The notes beneath the pieces were generated by a model that did no database searches, was not told the DNA's origin, and was given only the letters and a program-made list of their open reading frames with translations. Position numbers and translations under genes: made by a program. 64,000 nt of DNA from contig CAVZAA010000010.1 in NCBI GenBank assembly GCA_963773105.1, positions 558,001 through 622,000 on the forward strand. The letters run 5' to 3'. The first letter of the stretch is position 1. Every line of letters starts with the position of its first letter. This stretch comes from Trebonia sp963773105 (GTDB lineage: Bacteria > Actinomycetota > Actinomycetes > Streptosporangiales > Streptosporangiaceae). This document shows positions 1-8,409 of the stretch, piece after piece.

Positions 1-544
1 CGATCACGGGTACACCACCCTCGGCTACCTCGCAGGGTACGGCGACAGCCCGGACAGCCAGACCCGGCTGCGGGTACTCGGAGCCGAGGTGCGCGCCGCC
101 GGCGGCGTGCTCTTCACCGGGCCGCAGTGGCAGGGCAACTACTACGCCGCGGGCGCGGCGGTGGTGACCGAGCGGCTGCTTTCGTCCGGGTCTCCGCTCC
201 CCCGGGTGATCGTGTGCGCCAACGACCAGACCGCCCTCGGGGTCATGTACGTGCTGCGCCGCTGCGGGGTGGACGTGCCCGGGCAGGTGGCCGTCACCGG
301 CTTCGACGACATCCCGATGGCCCGGCACGTGCAGCCGCTGATGACCACCGTGCGGCAGCCGATCGGCGAGCTGGGCGAGACCGCGTTCGAGGTTCTCTAC
401 ACGATGATCAGCGGCGAGGAGCCGGCCGAGCGCGACATCACCCTTCCCACCCGCCTCGCCTGCCGGGAGAGCTGCGGCTGCCAGCCCGGCGGCCAGCTGG
501 CAGGCGTCACCGAGTTGTCGTCCGTCCGTCATCTTCGGTCCTAG
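1..544 (+). CDS. LacI/GalR-family transcriptional regulator, C-terminal part
   Basis: The window opens inside this gene. The frame is open from base 2 and ends with TAG at 542-544, leaving about 180 C-terminal residues. They match the sugar-sensing, periplasmic-binding-protein-like domain of LacI/GalR repressors: 'VIVCANDQTALGVMYVLRR', then 'VPGQVAVTGFDDIPMARHV' and 'MTTVRQPIGELG'. The N-terminal helix-turn-helix lies outside the window, so operator and target genes cannot be inferred. The Cys-containing tail ('CRESCGC') is usual for actinobacterial members. The next gene starts 43 bp downstream on the same strand, but its product (a secreted phosphoesterase) is not an obvious sugar-regulon member. 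Family assignment is secure; the ligand is unknown. Confidence 0.9.
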   Translation, partial: DHGYTTLGYLAGYGDSPDSQTRLRVLGAEVRAAGGVLFTGPQWQGNYYAAGAAVVTERLLSSGSPLPRVIVCANDQTALGVMYVLRRCGVDVPGQVAVTGFDDIPMARHVQPLMTTVRQPIGELGETAFEVLYTMISGEEPAERDITLPTRLACRESCGCQPGGQLAGVTELSSVRHLRS

Positions 545-587
545 CGCCGCTCTACCGCCGATGGCCCGATGAGGTCATGCTCAGAAC

Positions 588-1970
588 ATGGACGAAACCC
601 GGCGAAACGTTCTGAAGGGGCTGGCCGCGGTGGCGGCCGCTCCGCTGGTCGCCGCCGCCCCCGCCATCGGGGCGCAGGCCGACACCCGCGCCGCGGCCGC
701 GGCCGCCGCCGCGGCGCTGCGCCAGCCCGGCTCGCTCCCCCATCCGCGGCTGGCGGCCGGCACCGACACGATCCCGCAGATCGAGCATGTCGTGGTGCTG
801 ATGATGGAGAACCACTCCTACGACAACAAGCTCGGCATGCTCGGCCGCCGCGGCGCGGACGGTTTCACGCTCGGCGCTAACGGCAAGCCCACCGAGACGA
901 ACCCGTATCCGGGCGGCGCGAAGGTACAGCACGCGTTCCGCATGCCCACCACCTGCCAGCCCAGCGGCCCCAGCCAGACCTGGGAGGCGAGCCACACCAG
1001 CTATGCCGGCGGTCGCAACGACGGCTTCGTGGCGGCCTCCGGTGCCGTCTCCATGGGCTACTGGGAGCGCGCCGACCAGCCGTTCTACTACTCCCTGGCC
1101 TCGACCTTCCCGGTCGCGGACCGCTACTTCTGCTCGGTGCTCGGGCAGACCTTCCCGAACCGCCGCTACCTGATGGCGGCCACCTCCCTCGGCATGGTCA
1201 ACGACGACCAGGCGTTCGACCTGGCCACGTACCCCAAGCACGGCACGATCTTCGACCAGCTCAACGCCCACGGCATCAGCTGGCGGGACTACTGGTCGAC
1301 GACCCCGTCCACGCTGCTGTGGCCCTACCTGTTCGTCAAGGACCCGCTGAACTCGCTCCGGCTGGCCACGATCGACCAGTTCTACACCGATGCGGCGCAC
1401 GGGTCGCTGCCCGGCTTCTGCATCGTGGAACCGGACTACGGCACCACCTCGGAGGAGGACCCGCAGAACGTGGCGGCCGGCGAGGCGTTCGCGGCGAAGG
1501 TCATCGACGCGGTCATGACCGGGCCGAAGTGGTCGAGCACGGCGCTTATCTGGACCTACGACGAACACGGCGGCTACTACGACCACGTGCCGCCGCCTGT
1601 GGCGATCGCGCCGGACGACGTCGCGCCCCAGACGTTCCTCGGCGGCCCGGCCTACGACGGCTTCCGGCGGTACGGCTTCCGAGTTCCGTGCGCGGTCGTG
1701 TCTCCCTGGGCACGCCCGGACTACGTCTCGCACCAGGTCTTCGATCACACCAGCATCCTCAAGCTGGTCGAGACCAAGTGGAACCTGCCGGCGCTCACCC
1801 GCCGCGACGCCAACGCGAACAACATGCTGGACATGTTCGACTTTTCCCGCCCCTCTTTCCGCACTCCCCCGCGCCTGGCGAAACCGCTGGTGGCTACGGA
1901 CTCCTCGGCGCTCGCGTGCAACACCAGCGGCCCCGGCGTCATCCCGCCGCCCGGCTCGGTCACCGGATGA
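588..1970 (+). CDS. Tat-exported phosphoesterase (acid phosphatase/phospholipase C superfamily)
   Basis: A 460-residue protein predicted to hydrolyse phosphate esters outside the membrane. The N-terminus has a twin-arginine signal: 'RRNVLKG' followed by an Ala-rich hydrophobic stretch to about residue 31. The mature part carries hallmarks of the PF04185 phosphoesterase family: 'IEHVVVLMMENHSYDN' near residue 65 (the Asn/Ser-containing metal and nucleophile region), 'YDEHGGYYDHVPPP' around residue 325, 'VVSPWARPDYVSHQVFDHTS' and a following Glu-Thr-Lys-Trp segment. It is shorter than haemolytic phospholipases C of about 700 residues and lacks their C-terminal beta domains, so phosphatase or phosphodiesterase activity is as likely as phospholipase C. 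It stands alone and converges with the next gene. Confidence 0.88.
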   Translation: MDETRRNVLKGLAAVAAAPLVAAAPAIGAQADTRAAAAAAAAALRQPGSLPHPRLAAGTDTIPQIEHVVVLMMENHSYDNKLGMLGRRGADGFTLGANGKPTETNPYPGGAKVQHAFRMPTTCQPSGPSQTWEASHTSYAGGRNDGFVAASGAVSMGYWERADQPFYYSLASTFPVADRYFCSVLGQTFPNRRYLMAATSLGMVNDDQAFDLATYPKHGTIFDQLNAHGISWRDYWSTTPSTLLWPYLFVKDPLNSLRLATIDQFYTDAAHGSLPGFCIVEPDYGTTSEEDPQNVAAGEAFAAKVIDAVMTGPKWSSTALIWTYDEHGGYYDHVPPPVAIAPDDVAPQTFLGGPAYDGFRRYGFRVPCAVVSPWARPDYVSHQVFDHTSILKLVETKWNLPALTRRDANANNMLDMFDFSRPSFRTPPRLAKPLVATDSSALACNTSGPGVIPPPGSVTG

Positions 1971-2043
1971 AGGTCATCGGCAACGGACGTCCGTCCGCTG
2001 CGAAGCTGACAGGATCGCGGTTGACCCGGCTCGATGGCGGACC

Positions 2044-2865
2044 TCAGTGCCCGGTGAGCCGCTCCGACAGGTCGCGGAGCAGTCGGCGAGCCTTGGGGTC
2101 GTAGGCCTGGTCGTTGGCGCGGGCGTCGTCCAGGCCGTTGAAGAAGCGGCCGGTGCCGGTGCGCGCGACCGGGGCGGTGATCAGCCGCATAGTCGCCTCG
2201 ACGCCCTGCGCGATCGTGCTCAGCGGGGCGGCGGGCGACAACTTGGTCGGCATGAACGTGGCCGGGTGCAGCGCGTTGACGGTCACGCCGGCCAGTTCGA
2301 GCTCGGCGGCGAGGTCGAAGCTGAACATTATCTGGGCGAGCTTGGACTGCCGGTAGGCGCGCATCCCGTCGTACTCCTCGACCAGCAGCGGGTCGGAGAA
2401 GTCAATCGCCTGCTGCCCGATCGAAGCGACGTTGATGACCCGGGAAGGCGCGGACCGCAGCAGCAGCGGCAGCAGCCGCCTGGTGAGCGCGTACCCGGCC
2501 AGGTAATTGACCGCAAAGCGCAATTCAACGCCGTCGGCGCTTTGCTGCCTGACTCCCCCGCCCGGTTCTGTGACGCCGATGCCCGCGTTGTTGACCAGCA
2601 CGTCGATCCGCGGCTCGGCCGCGAGCACCCGGTCGGCGAGGCCGTTCACCTCGGCCAGGCTGGCCAGGTCGCCCTGGTACGAGCGGATCCGGCCGGCGGC
2701 CACGGCGGCGTCGGCGACCTCGGCCACGGTGGCCGCGATCCGGTGCGGGTCGCGGCCGTGCACGAGCACCGTCGCCCCCGCCCGGGCCAGGTCGGCCGCG
2801 AGCGCCCGGCCCATGCCGTCGGTCGCGCCGGTGAGCAGAACGACCTTCCCATCGAGCTCCGTCAT
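2044..2865 (-). CDS. Short-chain dehydrogenase/reductase
   Basis: A classical-type SDR oxidoreductase of about 273 residues. The N-terminal Rossmann motif is 'TGATDGMGRALAADL', followed by 'VLVNNAGIG', a Ser in 'INVASIGQQ' and the catalytic 'YRQSKLAQ'. The sequence resembles retinol-dehydrogenase or WW-domain-oxidoreductase-like actinobacterial SDRs, which act on lipophilic alcohols or ketones; the substrate is unknown. ATG at 2865 is preferred; a GTG nine bases upstream (2874) is in frame but has little room for a ribosome-binding site. Its 3' end converges with the phosphoesterase gene, leaving 73 bp between them. No operon partner is seen. Confidence 0.88.
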   Translation of the reverse strand: MTELDGKVVLLTGATDGMGRALAADLARAGATVLVHGRDPHRIAATVAEVADAAVAAGRIRSYQGDLASLAEVNGLADRVLAAEPRIDVLVNNAGIGVTEPGGGVRQQSADGVELRFAVNYLAGYALTRRLLPLLLRSAPSRVINVASIGQQAIDFSDPLLVEEYDGMRAYRQSKLAQIMFSFDLAAELELAGVTVNALHPATFMPTKLSPAAPLSTIAQGVEATMRLITAPVARTGTGRFFNGLDDARANDQAYDPKARRLLRDLSERLTGH

Positions 2866-2946
2866 GGCTGTCACTGTCCCACGCCCGCGAGCCGGCCACT
2901 ACCGCCGCCCGCCACTACGATTCGACCGCCTGTTGTGGCCAACCCA

Positions 2947-3018
2947 CCGTCGCCGGCGTGATCGCGGGGCCGTTCGGCCGCCGGTAGCTGCCATCCCCCG
3001 CCGTCGCCGGCGTGATCG
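2947..3018. repeat. 18-bp direct repeat pair in intergenic region
   Basis: The 18-mer CCGTCGCCGGCGTGATCG occurs exactly at 2947-2964 and again at 3001-3018, a spacing of 54 bp. Both copies lie in the roughly 310-bp gap between the SDR start and the next plus-strand gene. Otherwise the gap holds only GC-rich unannotated sequence and the hairpin listed next. The repeats could be regulator sites or remnants of a local duplication. Confidence 0.5.
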
Positions 3019-3056
3019 GGTGCTGTTCAGGTCGCGGGGTGCCCCCAACAGCACCC
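3018..3056. repeat. Strong inverted repeat (hairpin)
   Basis: GGGTGCTGTT at 3018-3027 is exactly complementary to AACAGCACCC at 3047-3056. The 19-nt interior contains a further short GGGG/CCCC pairing, so a long stem can form. It follows the second 18-bp direct repeat. No T-tract follows, so it may be an operator or RNA structure rather than a classical terminator. Confidence 0.45.
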
Positions 3057-3181
3057 GCTCCCGATCCGGCGGGGGACGCGTGGCGGAGACGCGGGCGCCT
3101 GCTGTGAGACGGTTCCGAGGAGGTAAGACACCTGTGGCTGCCGTGGTGGGTGGTGCCGAGGCGGGGTAGGTAAGTCCGTGG

Positions 3182-3811
3182 ATGGTGCTGGTTGGGGGGC
3201 CAGCTGTGGTCGAAGCGGTACGGACGAACGCGTCGACGTTTGGTATCTGGGCGATCATCGCCGTCGCGATGATCTGCCTGGCGGTTTGGCTAGTGTCGAT
3301 CTACATCGCCGACGGCGAGCAGACCCGGATGAGCCGTCTGCGGCGGCAAATGGGTGCGCGGCGCGCGGCCGTGGGCGAGCCGACAGCGCCGACGGCGTCG
3401 ATCCCGGGCCAGCGGCGGGATTCCGGGCAGCCGGAGCCGGAGAGCGTCGCGGTGGCCCAGGGCCGCCACGCCAAGCCGGGGGCCGACTACGCCGCCGCAA
3501 CGGACAGCGCGGGAACCGGCAGCCGGGAGACGGACAGCCCGGAGACGGACCGCCGTGAGACCGACGTCATCCGGACGGACTTTCGAGCGGACGGTCCCCT
3601 GACGCGCGTGCAGACGGAGGCGGAGACGGCCGCCCGGCCGGGCGGGCCGGCTCAGGCGGATGCGCCGACCCGGCCAGACCTGCCCGCCCAGCAGCCGGCG
3701 CCGACGGGCCGGCACGCGCTGCCGACCCAGCGAACCGGGGACTCCGATCGGGCGGAGAGATCCTACGCCGGGCCCGACGCCAACAACCAGGACGACCAAG
3801 ACCAGCGGTAA
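3182..3811 (+). CDS. Single-pass membrane protein with long disordered tail, unknown function
   Basis: A 209-residue protein of unrecognised family. Residues about 18-42 form one hydrophobic helix ('FGIWAIIAVAMICLAVWLVS'), followed by a short basic patch. A long tail rich in Ala, Asp, Glu, Arg, Thr and Pro then reads as intrinsically disordered, with degenerate 'TDSPETDRRETD'-type repeats. The topology suggests a short extracellular N-terminus and a cytoplasmic tail, but this is inference. ATG 3182 is used; GTG 3206 is an alternative preceded by a G-run. It converges with the acyl-CoA dehydrogenase gene 6 bp away. Confidence 0.55.
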   Translation: MVLVGGPAVVEAVRTNASTFGIWAIIAVAMICLAVWLVSIYIADGEQTRMSRLRRQMGARRAAVGEPTAPTASIPGQRRDSGQPEPESVAVAQGRHAKPGADYAAATDSAGTGSRETDSPETDRRETDVIRTDFRADGPLTRVQTEAETAARPGGPAQADAPTRPDLPAQQPAPTGRHALPTQRTGDSDRAERSYAGPDANNQDDQDQR

Positions 3812-3817
3812 CCGGGA

Positions 3818-5134
3818 CTAGGCGCCGGGGGCCGGGAGGTTGACGAGGGCGGCCAGGGAGGCGAGGTGGGCGCCCGGGGTGCCGAACGTGACCGAGGCCG
3901 CCTTGGCGCGCTTGAGGTACAGGTGCGCGGGGTGCTCCCAGGTGAAGCCGATGCCGCCGTGCAACTGGACCATTTCTTCGGCCGCCAGCACCGCTGCCTC
4001 GCAGCAGGCCGACTTGGCCAGCGCCACCGCGACGGGGGCGTCCGGGTCGTTGTCGGCCAGGCAGGCGGCGGCGTACCTGGACGCCGCGCGGGCCAGCGTG
4101 ATCGTGGTCCACAGGTCGGCCAGCCGGTGCTTGAGCGCCTGGAACGAGCCGATCGGCCGGGCGAACTGGCGGCGCTCCTTGACGTAGGCCACGGTCAGGT
4201 CGAGGCAGCGCTGGGCCAGGCCGAGCTGCTCGGCCGCGAGCACCGCGGCCCCGGCCGCCAGGCCCGCGTCGACCGCCGCCCGGGCCGCCTCGCCAATGGC
4301 GATCGGCCTGGCCTCGGCGTCGTCGAGCGAGATGTCGCATAGCTGCCTGGTCATGTCGAGCGAGACGACCGGACTGCGGTGCACGCCGGGGGCGGTGGCC
4401 TCGACCAGGAAGAGCCCGTTGGGCACGCCTTCAGCCGGGACCAGCAGCACACCGGCCGGCAGCGCGTCGGGGACCGCCCTGATCAGGCCCCGCAGCTTCA
4501 GTGACCTCTCGCCCGCGCCGCCCATCCCTGAGCCGTCCGGGCCGCGCCCGCTGACCCGGACCGCCGCCGGGAAAGCTCCGCCCGGCGCGGTGGTCGCCGT
4601 CACCGCGAGCACGGCGGTCAGCGAGCCGTCGGCGAGCTGGCGCAGCAGTCCGGCGGCGGGCGACACCGGCTCGGTGCGCGCGGACCCCGAGCTCGCCTGC
4701 GCCTGGGCGCGCAGCGCGGCCGCCCGGGCGAACGCGGCCGGGCCGGAGAGCCCCTCGCCCGACGCCCACGGAGCGGCGGGGCCCCGGTCGGCCGCGTCGG
4801 CGGCGGCCGCTGCGCTGCGCGCGGCCGACAGCAGCGCGGCGGCCGCGACGGCGGCGCTGCCGAGGTACGGGATCGGGGCGACGGCCGCGCCGAACTGCTC
4901 CGCGGCGGCGGCGAGCTCGCGGTAGGACGCGCCCGCGCCGCCCAGCGGCTCGGGGATCAGCAGGCCGGCGATGCCGATCTCGGCCGCGACCCTCCGCCAG
5001 AGCTTGGCGTCGTAGGTCTCCGGCTGCTCGGTGCGGGCGAGCACGTCGGCCGGCGCCGCGGCGTCGCGCAGCAGGTCGGCCAGGGCGGCCTGGAGGTCGC
5101 GCTCGGTCTCGGAGTAGAGCAGATCAGCGGCCAT
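3818..5134 (-). CDS. Acyl-CoA dehydrogenase, probable subunit of a heteromeric enzyme
   Basis: About 438 residues with the acyl-CoA dehydrogenase fold: an N-terminal helical domain ('ADLLYSETERDLQAALADLL'), a middle beta domain and a C-terminal helical domain with 'YVKERRQFARPIGSFQALKH' and 'EEMVQLHGGIGFTWEHPAH'. It should oxidise acyl-CoA at the alpha-beta bond using FAD. At the C-terminus, where single-subunit enzymes carry a catalytic Glu in a 'YEGT'-like motif, this protein reads 'VTFGTPGAH', so the usual base is missing. That is common in actinobacterial alpha2beta2 FadE pairs, and a second dehydrogenase lies immediately upstream. An in-frame GTG at 5143, closer to GGAGG, is an alternative start. 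Confidence 0.88.
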   Translation of the reverse strand: MAADLLYSETERDLQAALADLLRDAAAPADVLARTEQPETYDAKLWRRVAAEIGIAGLLIPEPLGGAGASYRELAAAAEQFGAAVAPIPYLGSAAVAAAALLSAARSAAAAADAADRGPAAPWASGEGLSGPAAFARAAALRAQAQASSGSARTEPVSPAAGLLRQLADGSLTAVLAVTATTAPGGAFPAAVRVSGRGPDGSGMGGAGERSLKLRGLIRAVPDALPAGVLLVPAEGVPNGLFLVEATAPGVHRSPVVSLDMTRQLCDISLDDAEARPIAIGEAARAAVDAGLAAGAAVLAAEQLGLAQRCLDLTVAYVKERRQFARPIGSFQALKHRLADLWTTITLARAASRYAAACLADNDPDAPVAVALAKSACCEAAVLAAEEMVQLHGGIGFTWEHPAHLYLKRAKAASVTFGTPGAHLASLAALVNLPAPGA

Positions 5135-5300
5135 CGTGGACACCAGTCCTCCCGGCGGCCGATGCCGCGGCCGGGGTGAGCCGATCGGGGTGGCGGAGAG
5201 CCGGGGGCGGAATGGTAGCGGCCGTGGCGGCACTGGTCCTTCCGCCGGTCTGCGCGGCCGAGGAGGCGAGAGCGGACGAGTGGGCAGGCGCGGTCCGTTC

Positions 5301-5318
5301 GATCAACCGAAGTTGATC
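5301..5318. repeat. Small perfect hairpin with adjacent T-run
   Basis: GATCAAC (5301-5307), loop CGAA, GTTGATC (5312-5318) form a perfect 7-bp stem; on the plus strand TTGGTTTTT follows. It sits in the 204-bp gap between two same-direction acyl-CoA dehydrogenase genes. It could reduce read-through, but the T-run is on the wrong side for the minus-strand transcript, so the role is uncertain. Confidence 0.3.
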
Positions 5319-5338
5319 TTGGTTTTTCTCGGCGGGCA

Positions 5339-6547
5339 TCATCGCGGTAGGTCCTTCCAGGGGACGCCGGTGTCGGTGCGCGGCTCGGGCGGCAGGCCGA
5401 GCACGCGCTCGGCGATGATGTTGCGCAGGATCTCGGAGGTGCCGCCCTCGATCGAGTTGCCCTTGGACCGCAGGTACCGGTAGGCCGGGCCGCGGCCGTA
5501 GTCGCTCGAGCCCGCCCGGCGCATCGTCCAGTCGTCGTAGGTCAGGCCGTCGGCCCCCTCGAGCTCGATCTCAAAGCCCGAGATTTCCTGGTTGATCAGG
5601 GCGTAGGTGAGCTTGACGGCCGAGCCGTCGGGGCCGGGCTGACCCGACGCCAGCTGCTGGCGCATCCGCTCGCCCGCCAGCCGGGCGACCTCGGCCCGCG
5701 CCCACAGCCGCAGCAGCCGCTGGTGCAGCTCGGGGGTGCGCGCTTCCGGATGCTCGCGCCAGAAGTGCGCGGCGTACCCGATCATGCTCCCCTCGCGCGG
5801 CGCGGCGTTGGCGGCGCCGATCGCGACCCGCTCGTTCATCAAGGTGGCGTTGGCGACCCGCCAGCCCGCCCCGATCTCGCCCAGCCGGTTGGCGTCGGGC
5901 ACCCGCGCGTCGGTGATGAACACCTCGTTGAACTCGGCCTCGCCGGTCAGCTGGCGTAGCGGGCGGACCTCGACCCCGGGCGCGTGCATGTCGAGGACGA
6001 AATAGGTCAGCCCCGCGTGCTTGGGCGCGTCGGAGTCGGTGCGGGCGAGCAGCAGCGCCCAGCGGGCGTGGTGCGCGAGCGAGGTCCACACCTTCTGCCC
6101 GCTGAACACCCAGTCGTCGCCGTCGCGGACGGCGCGGGTGGACAGGTTGGCCAGGTCGCTGCCGGCCCCGGGCTCGCTGAAGAGCTGGCACCAGATGTCT
6201 TCGGCCAGCCACAGCGGCTTGAGCCAGCGGTTCAGCTGCTCTTCTGTGCCGAAGGCAATGATCGTGGGCGCGGCCATGCCGAGCCCGATGACGTTGCGCC
6301 CAGGGGCGGGGGCGGGCGCTCCGGCCCGCGCGAACTGCTCCTCGGCGGCCTGCTGGAGCGACCGGGGGAAGCCGAGGCCGCCGTGCCCTACCGGGTAGTG
6401 CACGGCGGCCAGGCCGGCGTCGAACCGGTCGCTGAGAAACCGATCGCGCGGCGTCGTCGCGGGATCGTGGTCGGCGCAGAACGCGCGCACCTTCGCGCGC
6501 AGCTCCGAAGCTTGCGCCTGTAGGTCGATCAACACACTGTCGCTCAA
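5339..6547 (-). CDS. Acyl-CoA dehydrogenase, probable partner subunit
   Basis: About 402 residues, full-length for the family. The FAD/substrate motif 'FSEPGAGSDLANLSTRAV' lies near residue 125, followed by 'WVFSGQKVWTSLAHHARWAL' and a C-terminal 'SIEGGTSEILRNIIAERVLG'. The catalytic Glu of medium-chain enzymes in 'YEGT' aligns here with Gly in 'IEGGT', as in mycobacterial sterol side-chain FadE subunits that use a Glu elsewhere. Together with the downstream dehydrogenase it probably forms a heterotetramer for CoA thioesters of bulky or branched lipids; this is inferred from family and neighbourhood. TTG 6547 is the assumed start, with GTG 6535 as an alternative. It lies 53 bp after the FabG-like gene. 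Confidence 0.87.
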   Translation of the reverse strand: MSDSVLIDLQAQASELRAKVRAFCADHDPATTPRDRFLSDRFDAGLAAVHYPVGHGGLGFPRSLQQAAEEQFARAGAPAPAPGRNVIGLGMAAPTIIAFGTEEQLNRWLKPLWLAEDIWCQLFSEPGAGSDLANLSTRAVRDGDDWVFSGQKVWTSLAHHARWALLLARTDSDAPKHAGLTYFVLDMHAPGVEVRPLRQLTGEAEFNEVFITDARVPDANRLGEIGAGWRVANATLMNERVAIGAANAAPREGSMIGYAAHFWREHPEARTPELHQRLLRLWARAEVARLAGERMRQQLASGQPGPDGSAVKLTYALINQEISGFEIELEGADGLTYDDWTMRRAGSSDYGRGPAYRYLRSKGNSIEGGTSEILRNIIAERVLGLPPEPRTDTGVPWKDLPR

Positions 6548-6600
6548 CGTCCCGCCGCCTGTTCTCGCTCGGTCTTCGCCCTGGTCGGCTCGGGTCCCGG

Positions 6601-7353
6601 TTAGGAGACCGGGCCGCCTGCCACGTACAGGACCTGGCCGGAGACGAAGCCGGCCGCGTCGCTCACGAAGAACGAGACCGCCTGGGCGATGTCCTCGGGC
6701 TTGCCGACCCGCTGCACCGGGATCCCCTTGGCCGCGCCGGCCTGGAAGTCCTCGAAGGAGACGCCCAGCCGGGCGGCGGTCGCCGCGGTCATGTCGGTCA
6801 CGATGAACCCGGGCGCGATCGCGTTGGCGGTGACGCCGTACTTGCCCAGCTCGATCGCGAGGGTCTTGGTGAAGCCCTGCATGCCGGCCTTGGCGGCGGA
6901 GTAATTGACCTGGCCCCGGTTGCCGACCGCGGAGGTTGAGCTCAGGTTGACGATGCGGCCCCACTTGGCGGCGACCATGAACCCCTGGACCGCCCGCGTC
7001 ATCAGGAACGCACCGCGCAGGTGCACGTTCATGACCGTGTCCCAGTCGTTCTCCGACATCTTGAAGATCAGGTTGTCCCTGGTCACGCCCGCGTTGTTGA
7101 CCAGCACGGTGGGCTCGCCGAGCTCCGCGACCACCTTGTCGACCGCGGCCTGAACCTGCTCGGCGTTGCTGACGTCGGCTCCGACCGCGATCGCCCTGCC
7201 GCCCGCCTTCTCGATCTCGGCGACGGTCTCGGCCCCGTCGACCTCGGTGAGGTCGAGTACCGCGACGGCCATCCCGTCAGCGGCGAGGCGCTTGGCGGTG
7301 CCGGCCCCGATACCCCGGGCGGCCCCGGTTACGATCGCGATTCGCTGTGGCAT
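6601..7353 (-). CDS. FabG-like 3-oxoacyl reductase (SDR)
   Basis: A 250-residue classical SDR of the FabG/acetoacetyl-CoA reductase type. Visible are the NADPH-binding 'VTGAARGIGAGTAKRLAADG', 'VLVNNAGVTRDNLIFKM', Ser in 'NLSSTSAVGN', the catalytic 'YSAAKAGMQGFTKTLA' and 'VTANAIAPGFIVTDM'. It interconverts 3-keto and 3-hydroxy acyl thioesters. ATG 7353 is chosen because AGGAAA lies nine bases upstream. It is the first gene of a three-gene minus-strand run with two acyl-CoA dehydrogenases, which favours beta-oxidation or sterol side-chain degradation over fatty-acid synthesis. Another substrate is possible. Confidence 0.9.
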   Translation of the reverse strand: MPQRIAIVTGAARGIGAGTAKRLAADGMAVAVLDLTEVDGAETVAEIEKAGGRAIAVGADVSNAEQVQAAVDKVVAELGEPTVLVNNAGVTRDNLIFKMSENDWDTVMNVHLRGAFLMTRAVQGFMVAAKWGRIVNLSSTSAVGNRGQVNYSAAKAGMQGFTKTLAIELGKYGVTANAIAPGFIVTDMTAATAARLGVSFEDFQAGAAKGIPVQRVGKPEDIAQAVSFFVSDAAGFVSGQVLYVAGGPVS

Positions 7354-7581
7354 ATCGTTGCATTTCCTTTCCCTGGTGCCCGACGCCGCTGTCGGCGAAC
7401 GCCGGCGTTCCAGCGTCATTATTCCGGACGCGGGACGGCGCGCCACCCCCGGTCTACGGCGAGTTTGGCCGGCCGGTCCGTTGCGGGCCGTCCGGGACCC
7501 CGAGTTCACGGTCTGTGAACAACGCGTAGCCGGGGCGGGTACCTTGTCAGTGTTCGGGTCCGAATAAGGGTAGGTAGCTCA

Positions 7582-8403
7582 GTGCGATCATTTGCCAAGC
7601 GTGACGTTGCCCGCTTCGGCCCGGGGCTGGCGGTTGTCGCGGTCGCCGTCGGCACGCTTGCCACCGTCACCGGATGCTCGACCAAGGGCACCCCGTACGC
7701 CACGCCCGGGTCTTCGTCGAAGTCGGCGACGTCCGCCGCGACCGCGCCGACGTCGACCACCGGGCCGCTGCCGACCGCGTCGATGACACCGCTGCCGGCC
7801 GCCTCGGGCCAGCTGACGGGCACCAAGCTCGAGTCCGTGCTGCTGCCGGCCTCGGACTTCCCGGCCGGGTTCACCGCCTCCTCGTCGGGGCCGGTCACCT
7901 CGGGCGGGTCGCTGACCTCGGGCCCGGCTCAGTACCCGCTCGCCACGGTCAGCTGCTCGGACTTCGTGCAGCATCTGGGGTCCACCGGGTTCGGCGAGAC
8001 GGCCATGGCGGCCGACGCCGTCGTCGGCAACAATCAGGCCTATGACCAGCTGATCTACCAGTTCTCCACCGCCTCGCAGGCGACCGCGTTCGTGACCGGG
8101 CTATCGTCGCTGGCGGCGCGGTGCACGTCGTTCACGGCGCCCGCGAGCACCGGGACCGCCACGTTCGCGCTGAAGGCCACGCCGGGCGCGCCGGTGGCGG
8201 GCCTGCCCACCGTCGAACTGCTGCAGACCGGGAAGGTGTCCGGGTCGGCGCTGACCCTCGACACGCTGTTCAGCGCGAGCGGCGTGGACGTGTTCGCCGC
8301 CTCCGGCGTCGGCCTAGGCGCGGGCGCGCCCGCGGTCCCGGCCAAGCAGACGATCATCTACAACCTGATGAAGCGCCAGGCCGCCGCCGCGGTGCTCGGC
8401 TAG
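7582..8403 (+). CDS. Secreted lipoprotein, unknown function
   Basis: A 273-residue protein with an N-terminal hydrophobic signal segment and a lipobox ending in 'TVTGCS' near residue 31, so it should be lipid-anchored on the outer face of the membrane. A Thr/Ser/Pro-rich linker follows to about residue 70, then a globular domain ('LLPASDFPAGFTASS', 'DQLIYQFSTASQATAFVTGL') of the kind found in mycobacterial and streptomycete sensor-like lipoproteins. No catalytic motif is evident. GTG 7582 is the start, with AGG elements just upstream. It converges with the FAD/Fe-S oxidoreductase gene, which ends 6 bp away. Confidence 0.75.
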   Translation: MRSFAKRDVARFGPGLAVVAVAVGTLATVTGCSTKGTPYATPGSSSKSATSAATAPTSTTGPLPTASMTPLPAASGQLTGTKLESVLLPASDFPAGFTASSSGPVTSGGSLTSGPAQYPLATVSCSDFVQHLGSTGFGETAMAADAVVGNNQAYDQLIYQFSTASQATAFVTGLSSLAARCTSFTAPASTGTATFALKATPGAPVAGLPTVELLQTGKVSGSALTLDTLFSASGVDVFAASGVGLGAGAPAVPAKQTIIYNLMKRQAAAAVLG

Positions 8404-8409
8404 TTCCGG

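Noticed and set aside
552..1748. 398-residue open frame on the minus strand opposite the phosphoesterase
   Set aside because: Arg/Val/Gly-rich composition typical of antisense reading of GC-rich coding DNA; the plus strand has clear family motifs throughout.
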